64,000 bases of DNA from Streptomyces fumanus (GTDB taxonomy: Bacteria > Actinomycetota > Actinomycetes > Streptomycetales > Streptomycetaceae): NCBI RefSeq assembly GCF_014655295.1, contig NZ_BNBI01000005.1, positions 434,001 to 498,000 on the forward strand, in the 5' to 3' direction. Position 1 is the stretch's first letter; every line of letters begins with the position of its first letter. The notes beneath the pieces were generated by a model. That model worked only from the letters and a program-made list of their open reading frames with translations, was not told where the DNA came from and searched no databases. The position numbers and the translations under genes are program-made. Below, piece after piece: positions 44,606 through 52,893 of the stretch.

Positions 44606-45385
44606 TTGACCACCCCCACCCCCCGCCACGAGGGCCGGACCGCCCTGGTCACCGGAGGCAGCCGGGGCATCGGCAGAGCCGTCAGCCGCCGTCTCGCCCG
44701 CGAGGGCGCCCTGGTGGCGGTGCACTACGGCCACGACGAGACGGCCGCCGAGCGGACCGTCAAGGAGATCGAGGCCGACGGCGGCCGGGCCTTCCCCGTG
44801 CACGCCGAACTCGGGGTGCCCGGCGACGCCGACACCCTCTGGGCGGCCTTCGACCGGGCCCTGGCCGAGCGGGGCGCCGAACCCGGCGTGGACATCCTCG
44901 TCAACAACGCCGGCATCACCGTCCCGCGCCGTATCGACGCCGTCACCGAGGCCGACTACGACCGGGTGTTCGCCATCAACACCAAGGCGCCGTTCTTCAT
45001 CGTCCAGCGCGGCCTGAACCGGCTGCGGGACGGCGGCCGGATCGTCAACATCTCCTCGGTGGTGACCCGCATGGCCTACCCGCACCTCGTGTCGTACGCG
45101 ATGACCAAGGCCGCCCTCGACCACCTCACCCTGACCCTCGCCCAGGAGCTGGGCCCCCGGGGCATCACCGTCAACGCCGTCGCGCCCGGCTACACCGAGA
45201 CGGAGATCAACCCCACGCTCGCCGTCCCGGAGATCCGCCGCCGGTACTCCGAGGCGTCCGTGTTCGGCCGGCTCGGCGACCCGGCGGACATCGCCGACGC
45301 CGTCTCCTTCCTGGCGAGCGACGACGCCCGCTGGGTGACCGGCCAGTGGCTCGACGCCTCCGGCGGCGCCCACCTCGGTGTGTGA
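44606..45385 (+). CDS. antM: SDR ketoreductase AntM
   Basis: The 259-residue classical SDR has TGGSRGIGRAVSRRL cofactor loop, NNAGI, Ser in NISSVVTRM, and SYAMTKAAL (Tyr-x3-Lys). In antimycin biosynthesis AntM reduces the beta-keto group introduced by AntD, giving the C8 hydroxyl that AntB acylates. The only plausible start is TTG at 44606, with AAGGAG eight bases upstream; no ATG or GTG fits the N-terminal Rossmann strand. A 50-base gap separates it from antL. Confidence 0.85.
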   Translation: MTTPTPRHEGRTALVTGGSRGIGRAVSRRLAREGALVAVHYGHDETAAERTVKEIEADGGRAFPVHAELGVPGDADTLWAAFDRALAERGAEPGVDILVNNAGITVPRRIDAVTEADYDRVFAINTKAPFFIVQRGLNRLRDGGRIVNISSVVTRMAYPHLVSYAMTKAALDHLTLTLAQELGPRGITVNAVAPGYTETEINPTLAVPEIRRRYSEASVFGRLGDPADIADAVSFLASDDARWVTGQWLDASGGAHLGV

Positions 45386-45410
45386 CCCGCAGGCACCCCT
45401 AGGAGTTGCG

Positions 45411-46247
45411 ATGAACGACAGCACGACCGCGCTCGCGGACGACTCCCTGACCCGGCCCTTCGCGGGCGTCAGCCCCTACGACACCTATGTGCGCGCCTCG
45501 GTCCTCAACTCGCTCCAGCACCCGCTCACCGAGGCCCCGGACGAGATGGGCTTCCTCGTCACCACCCAGGTGATGGAGCTGTGGTTCACCCTCATCGTGC
45601 ACGAGTGGCGCGCGGCCCGGGTGGCCCTGGCCAAGGACGACCTGGACGCCGCCCTGGACGCGCTGACCCGCAGCCGCCGGGCGCTGACCGCGCTGGGCGC
45701 CGCCTGGGCACCGATCGCCGCGCTGACCCCGGCCCAGTTCAACGGCTTCCGGGCCGCGTTCGGCCAGGCGTCGGGGTTCCAGTCGGCGATGTACCGGCAC
45801 ATGGAGTTCCTCCTCGGCGACAAGTCCGCCGCGATGCTGCGCGCCCACCGCGGCGACCCGGCCGTCCACGAGGCGCTCGGCGAGACCTACCGCGAACCCT
45901 CCCTCTACGACGAGGTGCTGGCCTACCTGCACCGGCGGGACCTGCCCGTCCCGCGCCACGTCCTGGAGCGGGACATGACGAGCCCGTACACCTCCGACCC
46001 CGGGGTGGTGCGGGTGTGGCGGCAGGTCTACGCCGGGCCGCCGCACCACCCCCACCTCACGCTCGGCGAACTCCTCACCGACATCGCCGAACTCGTCACC
46101 CGCTGGCGGTTCGAGCACGTCCTGGTGGTGCGCCGGGCCATGGGCGCCAAGCCGGGCAGCGCCGGCTCGGCGGGACTGGCCTGGCTGGAGCGGCGCGCGG
46201 CCCGCCCGGTCTTCCCCGAACTGTGGGAGGTGCGCGGTGACCTCTAG
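45411..46247 (+). CDS. antN: Tryptophan 2,3-dioxygenase AntN
   Basis: The 278-residue haem dioxygenase opens the indole ring of tryptophan to N-formylkynurenine. Family marks are DEMGFLVTTQVMELWF, FRAAFGQASGFQSAMYR and the haem-ligand region WRFEHVLVVRRAMGAKPG. ATG 45411 is preceded by TAGGAG. In the cluster it starts the pathway that supplies anthranilate. It overlaps antO by 11 bases. Confidence 0.92.
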   Translation: MNDSTTALADDSLTRPFAGVSPYDTYVRASVLNSLQHPLTEAPDEMGFLVTTQVMELWFTLIVHEWRAARVALAKDDLDAALDALTRSRRALTALGAAWAPIAALTPAQFNGFRAAFGQASGFQSAMYRHMEFLLGDKSAAMLRAHRGDPAVHEALGETYREPSLYDEVLAYLHRRDLPVPRHVLERDMTSPYTSDPGVVRVWRQVYAGPPHHPHLTLGELLTDIAELVTRWRFEHVLVVRRAMGAKPGSAGSAGLAWLERRAARPVFPELWEVRGDL

Positions 46248-47073
46248 GACCATCTCCGCCTTCGCGGCCGAGGAGGAACGCCGGGTGCTGAGCCTGAAAC
46301 CGGTCCTCGCCCCGGTGCACGGCCGCTACGGCGACCACCCCCACCAGACGTACGACGCCTGGCCGTCCGAGGACCCCGGCGCCCCGCTGGTCGTCCTGCT
46401 GCACGGCGGCTACTGGCGCTACGACCGGATGCACCTGACCCCCTTCGCGGCCTACCTCTCCCGGCAGGGCTTCGACGTGCTGCTGCCCGGCTTCCGCCGC
46501 TCCGGCGGCGCGGGCGGCTACCCCGAGACCTTCGACGACATCGCCCGGATCGTGGACACCCTGCCCCAGGGCCGCCCGTACGTCCTGGCCGGTCACTGCT
46601 CGGGCGGGCACCTGGCGCTGTGGTGCGCGGCCCGGGGCCTGCTGCCCCCCGGCTCGCGCTGGCACACCCGGACCCTGCCGACCAGCGTGCTCGCCCTCGC
46701 GCCGATCACCGACCTCACCGCCACCCGCCGGGACGGCCTCAGCGACGGGGCCGCCCTGCAACTCCTCGGCGGCGAGGCGGAGTTCGAGCGGCGGCTGCCC
46801 GAGGTCGACCCGATGACGCTGCTGCGCGCGGCCGGCACCACCGGGGTGCCCACCGTGCTGCTGCACGGCGCCGCCGACGAGGAGGTCCCGCTCAGCCAGT
46901 TCACCGACTACGCGGCCGTCCACCACGACCTGCGCACGGTCGTGCTGCCCGGCACCGGCCACTACACCCTCATCGAACCCGGAGCGCCCGGCGCCCGCGC
47001 GGTCGCGGACACCCTCCGGGACCTGGCCGCCGCGTTCCCCCACCGAGCGGGCGAGGAGGCCGCACCCCGATGA
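46237..47073 (+). CDS. antO: Kynurenine-formamidase-like alpha/beta protein AntO, Cys at the nucleophile elbow
   Basis: The 278-residue protein has oxyanion motif HGGYW (56-60), an acid region LLHGAADEEVP and His in GTGHYTLI. The nucleophile elbow reads GHCSGG with Cys121 where formamidases have GHSAGG. AntO of known antimycin clusters is a lipase-like enzyme assigned to N-formylation of 3-aminosalicylate. A Cys nucleophile would suit acyl transfer better than hydrolysis, as in PHA synthases. It could still act as N-formylkynurenine formamidase between antN and antP. GTG 46237 lies in the end of antN; the stop overlaps antP by ATGA. Confidence 0.8.
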   Translation: MTSRTISAFAAEEERRVLSLKPVLAPVHGRYGDHPHQTYDAWPSEDPGAPLVVLLHGGYWRYDRMHLTPFAAYLSRQGFDVLLPGFRRSGGAGGYPETFDDIARIVDTLPQGRPYVLAGHCSGGHLALWCAARGLLPPGSRWHTRTLPTSVLALAPITDLTATRRDGLSDGAALQLLGGEAEFERRLPEVDPMTLLRAAGTTGVPTVLLHGAADEEVPLSQFTDYAAVHHDLRTVVLPGTGHYTLIEPGAPGARAVADTLRDLAAAFPHRAGEEAAPR

Positions 47074-48314
47074 CCACCGCCCCGGCCGCCCCCACCGCCC
47101 CGGCCGCCCTGCGCGAACGGGCCGCCCGGCTCGACGCGGACGACCCCCTGGCCGCCCTGCGCGACCGCTTCCTGCTCCCGCCGGACACCGTCTACCTCGA
47201 CGGCAACTCCCTCGGCCCGCTGCCCGCCGCCGTGCCCCCCGTCGTACGGGACGTGCTGACCCGCCAGTGGGGCACCGACCTGATCGCCTCCTGGCACACC
47301 AACGGCTGGTGGGAGGCGCCCCTGCGGGTGGGCGACGCCATCGGCGCGCTCATCGGGGCCGCGCCCGGCCAGACGGTCGCGGGCGACTCCACCAGCGTGC
47401 AGCTCTTCACCGCGCTCGACGCCGCCGCCGCGCTCCGCCCCGGCCGGACGCTGCTGGTCACCGACCCGGAGCACTTCCCCACCGACCGCTATCTGGCGGA
47501 GGCGGTGGCCCGCCGCCGGGGCCTGGACGTCCGCCGGGTGCCCCCGGCCGCGCTGCCCGGGTTCCTGGACGCCGAGGGCCACCGGGTCGCCGTGGTCAGC
47601 TACTCGCCCGTCGACTTCCGCACCGGCGAGCTGTACGACATGCGGGCGCTGACCCGGGCCGCCCACCAGGCCGGTGCGCTCGCGCTGTGGGACCTGTGCC
47701 ACGCGGCCGGTGCCCTGCCCCTGGACGTCGACTCCCTCGGCGTCGACCTGGCCGTCGGCTGCGGCTACAAGTTCCTCTCCGGCGGCCCCGGCGCCCCCGC
47801 CTACCTGTACGTGGCCCGGCGCCACCACGCCGGGCTGGAGACGCCGCTGCCCGGCTGGACCGGCCACGCCGACCCCTTCGCCATGGCCCCCCAGTACACA
47901 CCGGCCCCGGGTGTCGCCCGCGCCCGCGTCGGCACCCCGGCGATCCTGTCCCTGCTCGCCCTGGAGGCCGCCCTCACCGCGTTCGACGGCGTCGACCTCA
48001 CCGAGGTCCGCGCCAAGAGCCTCTCCCTGACCGGGTTCTTCCTGCGCTGCGCGGAGGAGCTGCTGGCCCCGCTCGGCTTCACCGCCGTCACCCCGGCCGA
48101 CCCGGGCCGCCGCGGCAGCCAGGTCAGCCTGCGCCATCCCGGCGCCCGGGCACTGACCGCCGCCCTCGCGGAGCACGGGGTGATCGCCGACATGCGCGTA
48201 CCCGACCTGCTGCGCTTCGGCGTCAACGCCCTCTACACCACCCACCAGGAGCTGCTGACCGCCGTCCTGCGCCTGCGGGACGTCGCCCGCGCCCGGGGCG
48301 CCGACGGCTCCTGA
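47070..48314 (+). CDS. antP: Kynureninase AntP
   Basis: The 414-residue PLP enzyme splits kynurenine to anthranilate and alanine. It has YLDGNSLGPLP at the start, AGDSTSVQLF, WDLCHAAGALPLD and the PLP lysine in CGYKFLSGGPGAP (Lys234). Dedicated kynureninase occurs in the longer forms of antimycin clusters. Last gene of the antH-P run. No antQ phosphopantetheinyl transferase follows. Confidence 0.92.
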   Translation: MTTAPAAPTAPAALRERAARLDADDPLAALRDRFLLPPDTVYLDGNSLGPLPAAVPPVVRDVLTRQWGTDLIASWHTNGWWEAPLRVGDAIGALIGAAPGQTVAGDSTSVQLFTALDAAAALRPGRTLLVTDPEHFPTDRYLAEAVARRRGLDVRRVPPAALPGFLDAEGHRVAVVSYSPVDFRTGELYDMRALTRAAHQAGALALWDLCHAAGALPLDVDSLGVDLAVGCGYKFLSGGPGAPAYLYVARRHHAGLETPLPGWTGHADPFAMAPQYTPAPGVARARVGTPAILSLLALEAALTAFDGVDLTEVRAKSLSLTGFFLRCAEELLAPLGFTAVTPADPGRRGSQVSLRHPGARALTAALAEHGVIADMRVPDLLRFGVNALYTTHQELLTAVLRLRDVARARGADGS

Positions 48315-48329
48315 CGCACCGCTGCCCGC

Positions 48330-48707
48330 TCAGGGCACCTCGGTGGGCGGGACCACGGGGCTCGGGACGGCGGCGGGCGACGCGGACGGCGTGGGCTCGG
48401 CGGGCACCGGCGTGGCGGAGCGGGGCACGGGGGCGGGCGGGTCGGGGGCCGGGGCCAGGGGGACCGCCGGACGGGCGGGGGGCTCGGCGGCGGACCACGG
48501 GAACGGCAGGACGAGCAGGGCCGCCCCGGCCGCGACCGCCGCGGTGCCGGCCGCCGCGCGCAGCAGGCGCCGCCGGGACGCCGCCCGCCGGACGGCCTCG
48601 TACCGGCCGGGCGGCGGGCTCAGGTAGCCGGCGTCCGGGCGGAGCACGACCAGCAGCGGGTCGTCGTCCCGTCCGGGCTCCTGGTCGTCGTCAAGGCGTG
48701 TGGTCAA
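48330..48707 (-). CDS. Membrane-anchored Pro-rich protein coupled to an ECF sigma factor
   Basis: The 125-residue protein has a charged N-terminus (DDDQEPGRDDD), one transmembrane helix (LLRAAAGTAAVAAGAALLVL) and a Pro/Ala/Ser-rich outer tail. It overlaps the end of the sigma gene by 17 bases. Position and topology fit a small anti-sigma-like or regulatory anchor, but no zinc-anti-sigma motif is visible, so the role is inferred only. Confidence 0.6.
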   Translation of the reverse strand: MTTRLDDDQEPGRDDDPLLVVLRPDAGYLSPPPGRYEAVRRAASRRRLLRAAAGTAAVAAGAALLVLPFPWSAAEPPARPAVPLAPAPDPPAPVPRSATPVPAEPTPSASPAAVPSPVVPPTEVP

Positions 48708-49182
48708 CGCTCCTCCTCAGGTGGACGCGGAGCAGTTCGCGGGCCGCGTGCAGATCGGCCTTGACGGTCCCTTCCTTGCGTCCGGTCAGCACGGACACCT
48801 CCCGGATCGGCATGTCGGCGTAGTAGTGCAGCAGGATCGGCACCCGCAGCCGCTCCGGCAGCGACTGTACGAGCATCCGCACCGAGGGGTCGGCCGGTTC
48901 GTGCGGGGGCGCCACCGCGGCCTCCGCGGTGGCCTGGCGCACCGCCCGGCGCTCGCGCTCCAGCTTGCGCCAGTGGTCCCGGACCAGGTTGGCGGCGGTG
49001 ACGTAGAGGAAGCCGCGGGGCTCCTCCACCGCCGTCCAGCGCGCCCAGAGCCGGGTGAACGCCTCCGAGGCGATCTCGTGGGCCGTCCCGTCGTCGTCGA
49101 CGAGACGGCGGCACCAGCCCGCCAGGCGCGGGTACAGGGCGGCGAACAGCTCGGACGCCGCCCGCTCACGGGACCGTTTCAC
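48691..49182 (-). CDS. ECF-family RNA polymerase sigma factor
   Basis: The 163-residue sigma factor has region 2 (about 10-80: LFAALYPRLAGWCRRLVDD, EIASEAFTRLWARW) and region 4 (about 100-155: LPERLRVPILLHYYADMPI, TGRKEGTVKADLHAARELL). It overlaps the sortase gene upstream by ATGA and the Pro-rich anchor downstream. The operon suggests control of cell-surface proteins. Confidence 0.87.
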   Translation of the reverse strand: MKRSRERAASELFAALYPRLAGWCRRLVDDDGTAHEIASEAFTRLWARWTAVEEPRGFLYVTAANLVRDHWRKLERERRAVRQATAEAAVAPPHEPADPSVRMLVQSLPERLRVPILLHYYADMPIREVSVLTGRKEGTVKADLHAARELLRVHLRRSVDHTP

Positions 49183-49814
49183 CGCTCTCCATGGTCGTGA
49201 GGGGACCGGCCGGGCGCGGCCGGTCCGGCGAAGACGATGACGTTGTCCCGGTACTCGCCGCCGGAGCGCGGGCCGCCGCAGGTGATGAGCCGCAGCTCCG
49301 GGCGGTCCACGTCACCGTAGACGTCCTCCGTGGGGAACTCGGCCTTGGCCACCGTCCGTACGGAGGTGACCGCGAACCGCGCGGTGGTGCCGTTCTCCAG
49401 GCGGGCCTCGATCCGGTCGCCCCGGCGCAGCTCCGCGAGGTGCCGGAAGACGCCGTCCCCGTGGCTGCCGACCGTGACGTGGCCGAGGATCACCGAGGGC
49501 CCCGGCCGGCCCGGGGTCGGCGAGTGCTCGTACCAGCCCGCCCGGTCGTGCGCGGTGACCGGCGGCACCTCGACCGTGCCGTCCGGCGCCAGCCCGAGCC
49601 GCAGCACCGGGGTGTCGACCCCGATGGCCGGGATCCGCAGACCGACCGGGACCGAACGTTCCAGGGGCCGCGCCGGAGCGGTGGCGGCGGGGGAGGGGGA
49701 GGAGCGGGCGGGCGGCGCGGTGTCCGCCCGGCCCTCGGGCGGGCTGCCGCCGCACCCGGCCAGGGACACGGCCAGCGCGGCGACGGCCAGAGCCCGCCCG
49801 GAGAACCGGCTCAT
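49179..49814 (-). CDS. Class F sortase with lipoprotein-type signal
   Basis: The 211-residue extracytoplasmic transpeptidase has signal sequence ALAVAALAVSLAG with lipobox Cys (LAGCGG), a Pro/Ser spacer, then the sortase domain (about 60-200). Catalytic His is in VILGHVT, Cys in LITCGG and Arg in EYRDN. Class F sortases are typical of actinobacteria. The gene encoded immediately upstream carries a PDTG-type sorting signal, a likely dedicated substrate; the two overlap by four bases. Confidence 0.88.
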   Translation of the reverse strand: MSRFSGRALAVAALAVSLAGCGGSPPEGRADTAPPARSSPSPAATAPARPLERSVPVGLRIPAIGVDTPVLRLGLAPDGTVEVPPVTAHDRAGWYEHSPTPGRPGPSVILGHVTVGSHGDGVFRHLAELRRGDRIEARLENGTTARFAVTSVRTVAKAEFPTEDVYGDVDRPELRLITCGGPRSGGEYRDNVIVFAGPAAPGRSPHDHGER

Positions 49815-50179
49815 GCCCCGGTCGCCGCCCGCCGGCGGCGTACGGCGACGAGGGCCGCGCCGCCCGCCGCGAGCGCCGCGCCGGAGCCCGCGCCGATCAG
49901 CCCCGCGCCCGGCCCGGACGACCCGTCCTCCGCGACCCCGGTGTCGGGAGCGCCCTCGGGCACGACGGAGACCTGCCCCTCGGCCACGGGCGACGGCGCC
50001 TCGGTGGGCACGGTGGCCACGGGCGACGGCACCTTGGTGGGCTCGGTGCCGGGGCTCGGGGCGTCGGAGGCCGGGACGGCGGACGGCACCGGGGAGGGGC
50101 CGTCGGCGAAGGCCGGCGCGGCGCCCGCCAGCAGGGCGGCTCCCGTCAGGGTCACGGCGCTGAGGATGATTCGGCGCAT
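49811..50179 (-). CDS. Secreted Pro-rich protein with LPXTG-like sorting signal
   Basis: The 122-residue protein has a signal peptide (RRIILSAVTLTGAALLAGAA, cut after APAFA), a Pro/Ser/Thr-rich body and a C-terminal sorting signal: PDTG, a hydrophobic helix (GLIGAGSGAALAAGGAAL) and a basic end (VRRRRA). It is the probable substrate of the coupled class F sortase. ATG 50179 has GAGAGAG upstream; an opening at 50275 is not supported. Confidence 0.8.
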   Translation of the reverse strand: MRRIILSAVTLTGAALLAGAAPAFADGPSPVPSAVPASDAPSPGTEPTKVPSPVATVPTEAPSPVAEGQVSVVPEGAPDTGVAEDGSSGPGAGLIGAGSGAALAAGGAALVAVRRRRAATGA

Positions 50180-50296
50180 GGGTCGCTCTCTCTCGTCGGC
50201 CGGTCCGCGCGGCGCGGACCGGGGATCGGACGGAGAGACGAGGCGGAACCCGCACGGGTTGTAAAGAGACGGCAAAGCCGCCGGGGGGGCCGCGCG

Positions 50297-51154
50297 TCAG
50301 CCGAGGGTGAAGCGCAGCGGCGTGCCCGCCACCGCCTGGGCCGCCGCCGCGAGGGCGGGTTCCGCGACGACCGCGACGACCGGGTAGCCGCCGGTCGTGG
50401 GGTGGTCGTGCAGGAAGACCACCGGACGGCCGTCCGGCGGGACCTGGACGGCGCCCAGCACCATGCCCTCGCTGGGCAGTTCCCCGGCCCGCGCCCGTTC
50501 CAGGGGCGGCCCCTCGGTGCGCAGCCCGATGCGGTTGCTGTGCGGGGAGACCCGGTAGGCCGCCGAGGTGAGCGTGCGCAGCGCGGCCGGGGTGAACCAG
50601 TCGGCGCGGGGCCCCGGGCGCACCGGCAGGACCAGTTCCGCGGGCGGGCCCGGCCAGGGCACGGCGGCGGGCGCCGCGGGCCCCGGCGCGGGGGCGCCCA
50701 GCGGGAGCACGTCCCCGTCGCGCAGGGGAGCGGGGCCGAGGCCGGAGAGCAGGTCGGTGGAGCGGCTGCCCAGCACCGGGTCGACGGCGACGCCCCCGGC
50801 GACCGCGACGTACGCGCGCACGCCCGAGGTCACCGCCCCGACGTCCAGGACCGCGCCCGCCGGCACCCGTACGGGGGTGCCCCAGGGCGCCGGACGCCCG
50901 TCCACCCGTACCGGGCAGGGGGCGCCGCCGACCACGACGGCGACCGCGCGGTCGGGCCGCAGGGCGCAGCCGGTCAGGGTGGTCTCCAGGACGGCGGCCC
51001 CGGGATCGTTGCCGAGCAGCCGGTTGCCGAGCCGCATCGCGGGCGCGTCCAGCGCGCCGGACCGGGGCACCCCGAGGTGCGCGTGCCCGCGCCGCCCCTC
51101 GTCCTGCACGGTGGTGAGCGCACCGGCCCGCACGACGGTCAGCTTGACGGTCAT
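50297..51154 (-). CDS. pxpC: 5-oxoprolinase subunit C (biotin-dependent carboxyltransferase-like)
   Basis: The 285-residue KipA/PxpC-type protein (VRAGALTTVQDEGRRGHAH, GVPRSGALD, SNRIGLRTEG, GMVLGAVQVPPDGRPVVFLH) works with PxpA and PxpB in ATP-dependent opening of 5-oxoproline to glutamate. It overlaps pxpB by four bases. Last gene of the pxpABC operon. Confidence 0.9.
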   Translation of the reverse strand: MTVKLTVVRAGALTTVQDEGRRGHAHLGVPRSGALDAPAMRLGNRLLGNDPGAAVLETTLTGCALRPDRAVAVVVGGAPCPVRVDGRPAPWGTPVRVPAGAVLDVGAVTSGVRAYVAVAGGVAVDPVLGSRSTDLLSGLGPAPLRDGDVLPLGAPAPGPAAPAAVPWPGPPAELVLPVRPGPRADWFTPAALRTLTSAAYRVSPHSNRIGLRTEGPPLERARAGELPSEGMVLGAVQVPPDGRPVVFLHDHPTTGGYPVVAVVAEPALAAAAQAVAGTPLRFTLG

Positions 51155-51882
51155 ACGGCACCTCCGGCGGGAGAGGCGGGGGTGCGGGGGACACCCGCGG
51201 TGGTGCCGGTCGCGTCGGGCGTCCCGGCTTCCCCCCGGCCGCCGTCCCCCACCGCCACGAACCGCACCCGCGTCCCCGGCGTCAGCAGCGCCGCCCGTTC
51301 CCGCGCCGGGTCCCACAGCGGGCCCGGGTCCGGCATGGTGCCGATCAATCGCCAGCCGCCCGGCGTGGCCCGCGGGTAGACCGCGCTGTACGGCCCGGCC
51401 AGCGCCACCGCCCCGGCCGGCACCCGGGTGCGGGGCGTGTCACGACGGGGCACGTGCAGTTCGGGGGGGAGTCCGGTGAGGTAGCCGAAGCCGGGGGCGA
51501 AACCGCAGAACGCGACCCGGTAGGTGACGGAGGCGTGCCGGGCGCCGACCTCCTGCGGCGCGACCCCCCACAGCGCCGCCACGTCGGCCAGGTCGGGACC
51601 GTCGTACCGTACGGGGATGTCCACGAGGTCCCCGTCGTCGGACGTGACCGGCGGTATCTCCCAGTCGGTGAGGCGGCGGGCCAGCGCCTCGGGGTCGGGC
51701 ACGCCGTCGAGCAGGACGGTGCGCGCCCCCGGCACGATCTCCGTCACCGGCGGCAGCGTCCCGGCGGCGCGGCGCCGCAGTACCTCCGCGTGGAAGGCCG
51801 CGGTGCCCTCGGCGTCGGGCAGCTCGACGAGCAGCGCGTGCCGCCCGGCGGGGCGTGCCGTGAGCGGCCGGTCGCCGGTCAT
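51151..51882 (-). CDS. pxpB: 5-oxoprolinase subunit B
   Basis: The 243-residue KipI/PxpB-type protein has VTEIVPGARTVLLDG, CGFAPGFGYLTGLP, VPRRDTPRTRVPAGAVALAG and the family end GGWRLIGTMP. A Gly/Thr/Pro-rich C-terminal tail of about 40 residues is extra. Start and stop overlap neighbours by ATGA. It partners PxpC. Confidence 0.9.
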   Translation of the reverse strand: MTGDRPLTARPAGRHALLVELPDAEGTAAFHAEVLRRRAAGTLPPVTEIVPGARTVLLDGVPDPEALARRLTDWEIPPVTSDDGDLVDIPVRYDGPDLADVAALWGVAPQEVGARHASVTYRVAFCGFAPGFGYLTGLPPELHVPRRDTPRTRVPAGAVALAGPYSAVYPRATPGGWRLIGTMPDPGPLWDPARERAALLTPGTRVRFVAVGDGGRGEAGTPDATGTTAGVPRTPASPAGGAV

Positions 51883-52631
51883 GCGAACGCCCCGACCCCG
51901 ACCCCGGCCGACTCCAGCGCCTCGCGGACCCGGGCCGCGATCCGGGCCGCGCCCGGGGTGTCGCCGTGCACGCACAGCGACCGGGCGGCGACCGCGACCG
52001 TCGACCCGTCCACGGCCTCGACCGTGCCGTCCACCGCGAACCCCAGCGCCCGCCGCACCACCGCGTCCCCGTCCGTCACCACGGAGCCCGCCTCGCCGCG
52101 CGGGACGAGGGTGCCCCCGGGCGTGTAGGCGCGGTCCGCGAAAGCCTCCGGCACCCCGGTGAGACCGGCCTCCCCGGCGGCGGCGAGCAGGCGCGAGCCG
52201 GGCAGCCCGAGGACCGGCAGCGCCCCGCCCGCCAGCTTCACGCCCGCGACCACGGCACGGGCCTGCCCGGCGTCGTGCACGGTGCGGTTGTAGAGCGCGC
52301 CGTGCGGCTTGACGTACGCCACCTCGGCGCCGGCCGCCTCGGCGAACACCCGGAGCGCGCCGATCTGGTAGGCCACCTCGGCGGCCAGTTCACCGGCCGG
52401 TACGTCCATGGCGCGGCGCCCGAAGCCGGCCAGGTCGCGGTAGGACACCTGGGCCCCGATCCGTACCCCGCGCTCGGCGGCGAGGGCGCAGACGCGGCGC
52501 ATCACCGAGGGGTCGCCCGCGTGGAAGCCGCAGGCGACGTTGGCGCTGGTGACGACGGAGAGCAGGGCGTCGTCGTCGGTGAGGGTCCAGCGGCCGAAGC
52601 CTTCACCGAGGTCTGCGTTGAGGTCGATCAC
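51879..52631 (-). CDS. pxpA: 5-oxoprolinase subunit A (LamB/YcsF family)
   Basis: The 250-residue protein starts VIDLNADLGEGFGRW and has SANVACGFHAGDP, YVKPHGALYN and CVHGDTPGA, all LamB/YcsF signatures. GTG 52631 is chosen because the conserved N-terminus begins there with GGAG just upstream. A promoter at 52639-52667 on the minus strand would begin transcription almost at the GTG. First gene of pxpABC. Confidence 0.9.
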   Translation of the reverse strand: MIDLNADLGEGFGRWTLTDDDALLSVVTSANVACGFHAGDPSVMRRVCALAAERGVRIGAQVSYRDLAGFGRRAMDVPAGELAAEVAYQIGALRVFAEAAGAEVAYVKPHGALYNRTVHDAGQARAVVAGVKLAGGALPVLGLPGSRLLAAAGEAGLTGVPEAFADRAYTPGGTLVPRGEAGSVVTDGDAVVRRALGFAVDGTVEAVDGSTVAVAARSLCVHGDTPGAARIAARVREALESAGVGVGAFA

Positions 52632-52638
52632 GCTCCGA

Positions 52639-52667
52639 ACGTAATCGATCGTTGAACGATCCGACAA
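52639..52667 (-). promoter_or_regulatory. pxpA promoter with 15-bp palindromic operator in the spacer
   Basis: On the minus strand TTGTCG (52667-52662), 17 bases and TTACGT (52644-52639). The spacer holds the perfect palindrome gatcgttgaacgatc (52647-52661). A bound repressor would block polymerase directly. Confidence 0.7.
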
Positions 52668-52793
52668 GAGATCGGCGCCGTATCGGGACTCCTCCGGAAG
52701 CCGGGAGGGCCTTTCCCGGAATGTGCGAGGACCTTCCCCGGAGTCCGCACGGCGTTCACGAGCCGCGTCCGTCCGGCGTCACGAAAGTCACCC

Positions 52794-52823
52794 TTGTTAG
52801 ATCGTTCAACGATCCCTTAGGGT
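52794..52823 (+). promoter_or_regulatory. DUF969-operon promoter with the same palindromic operator
   Basis: TTGTTA (52794-52799), 18 bases and TAGGGT (52818-52823), with gatcgttcaacgatc (52800-52814) filling the spacer. This is the same GATCGTTNAACGATC operator as in the divergent pxpA promoter, so both operons share one regulator. Confidence 0.7.
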
Positions 52824-52893
52824 CCGTGCATCTGCCACGCATCCCGAAGCTTCCGGATCGTGTCCTGCCCCCTCGCCTGAAGAAGGCCACCGA

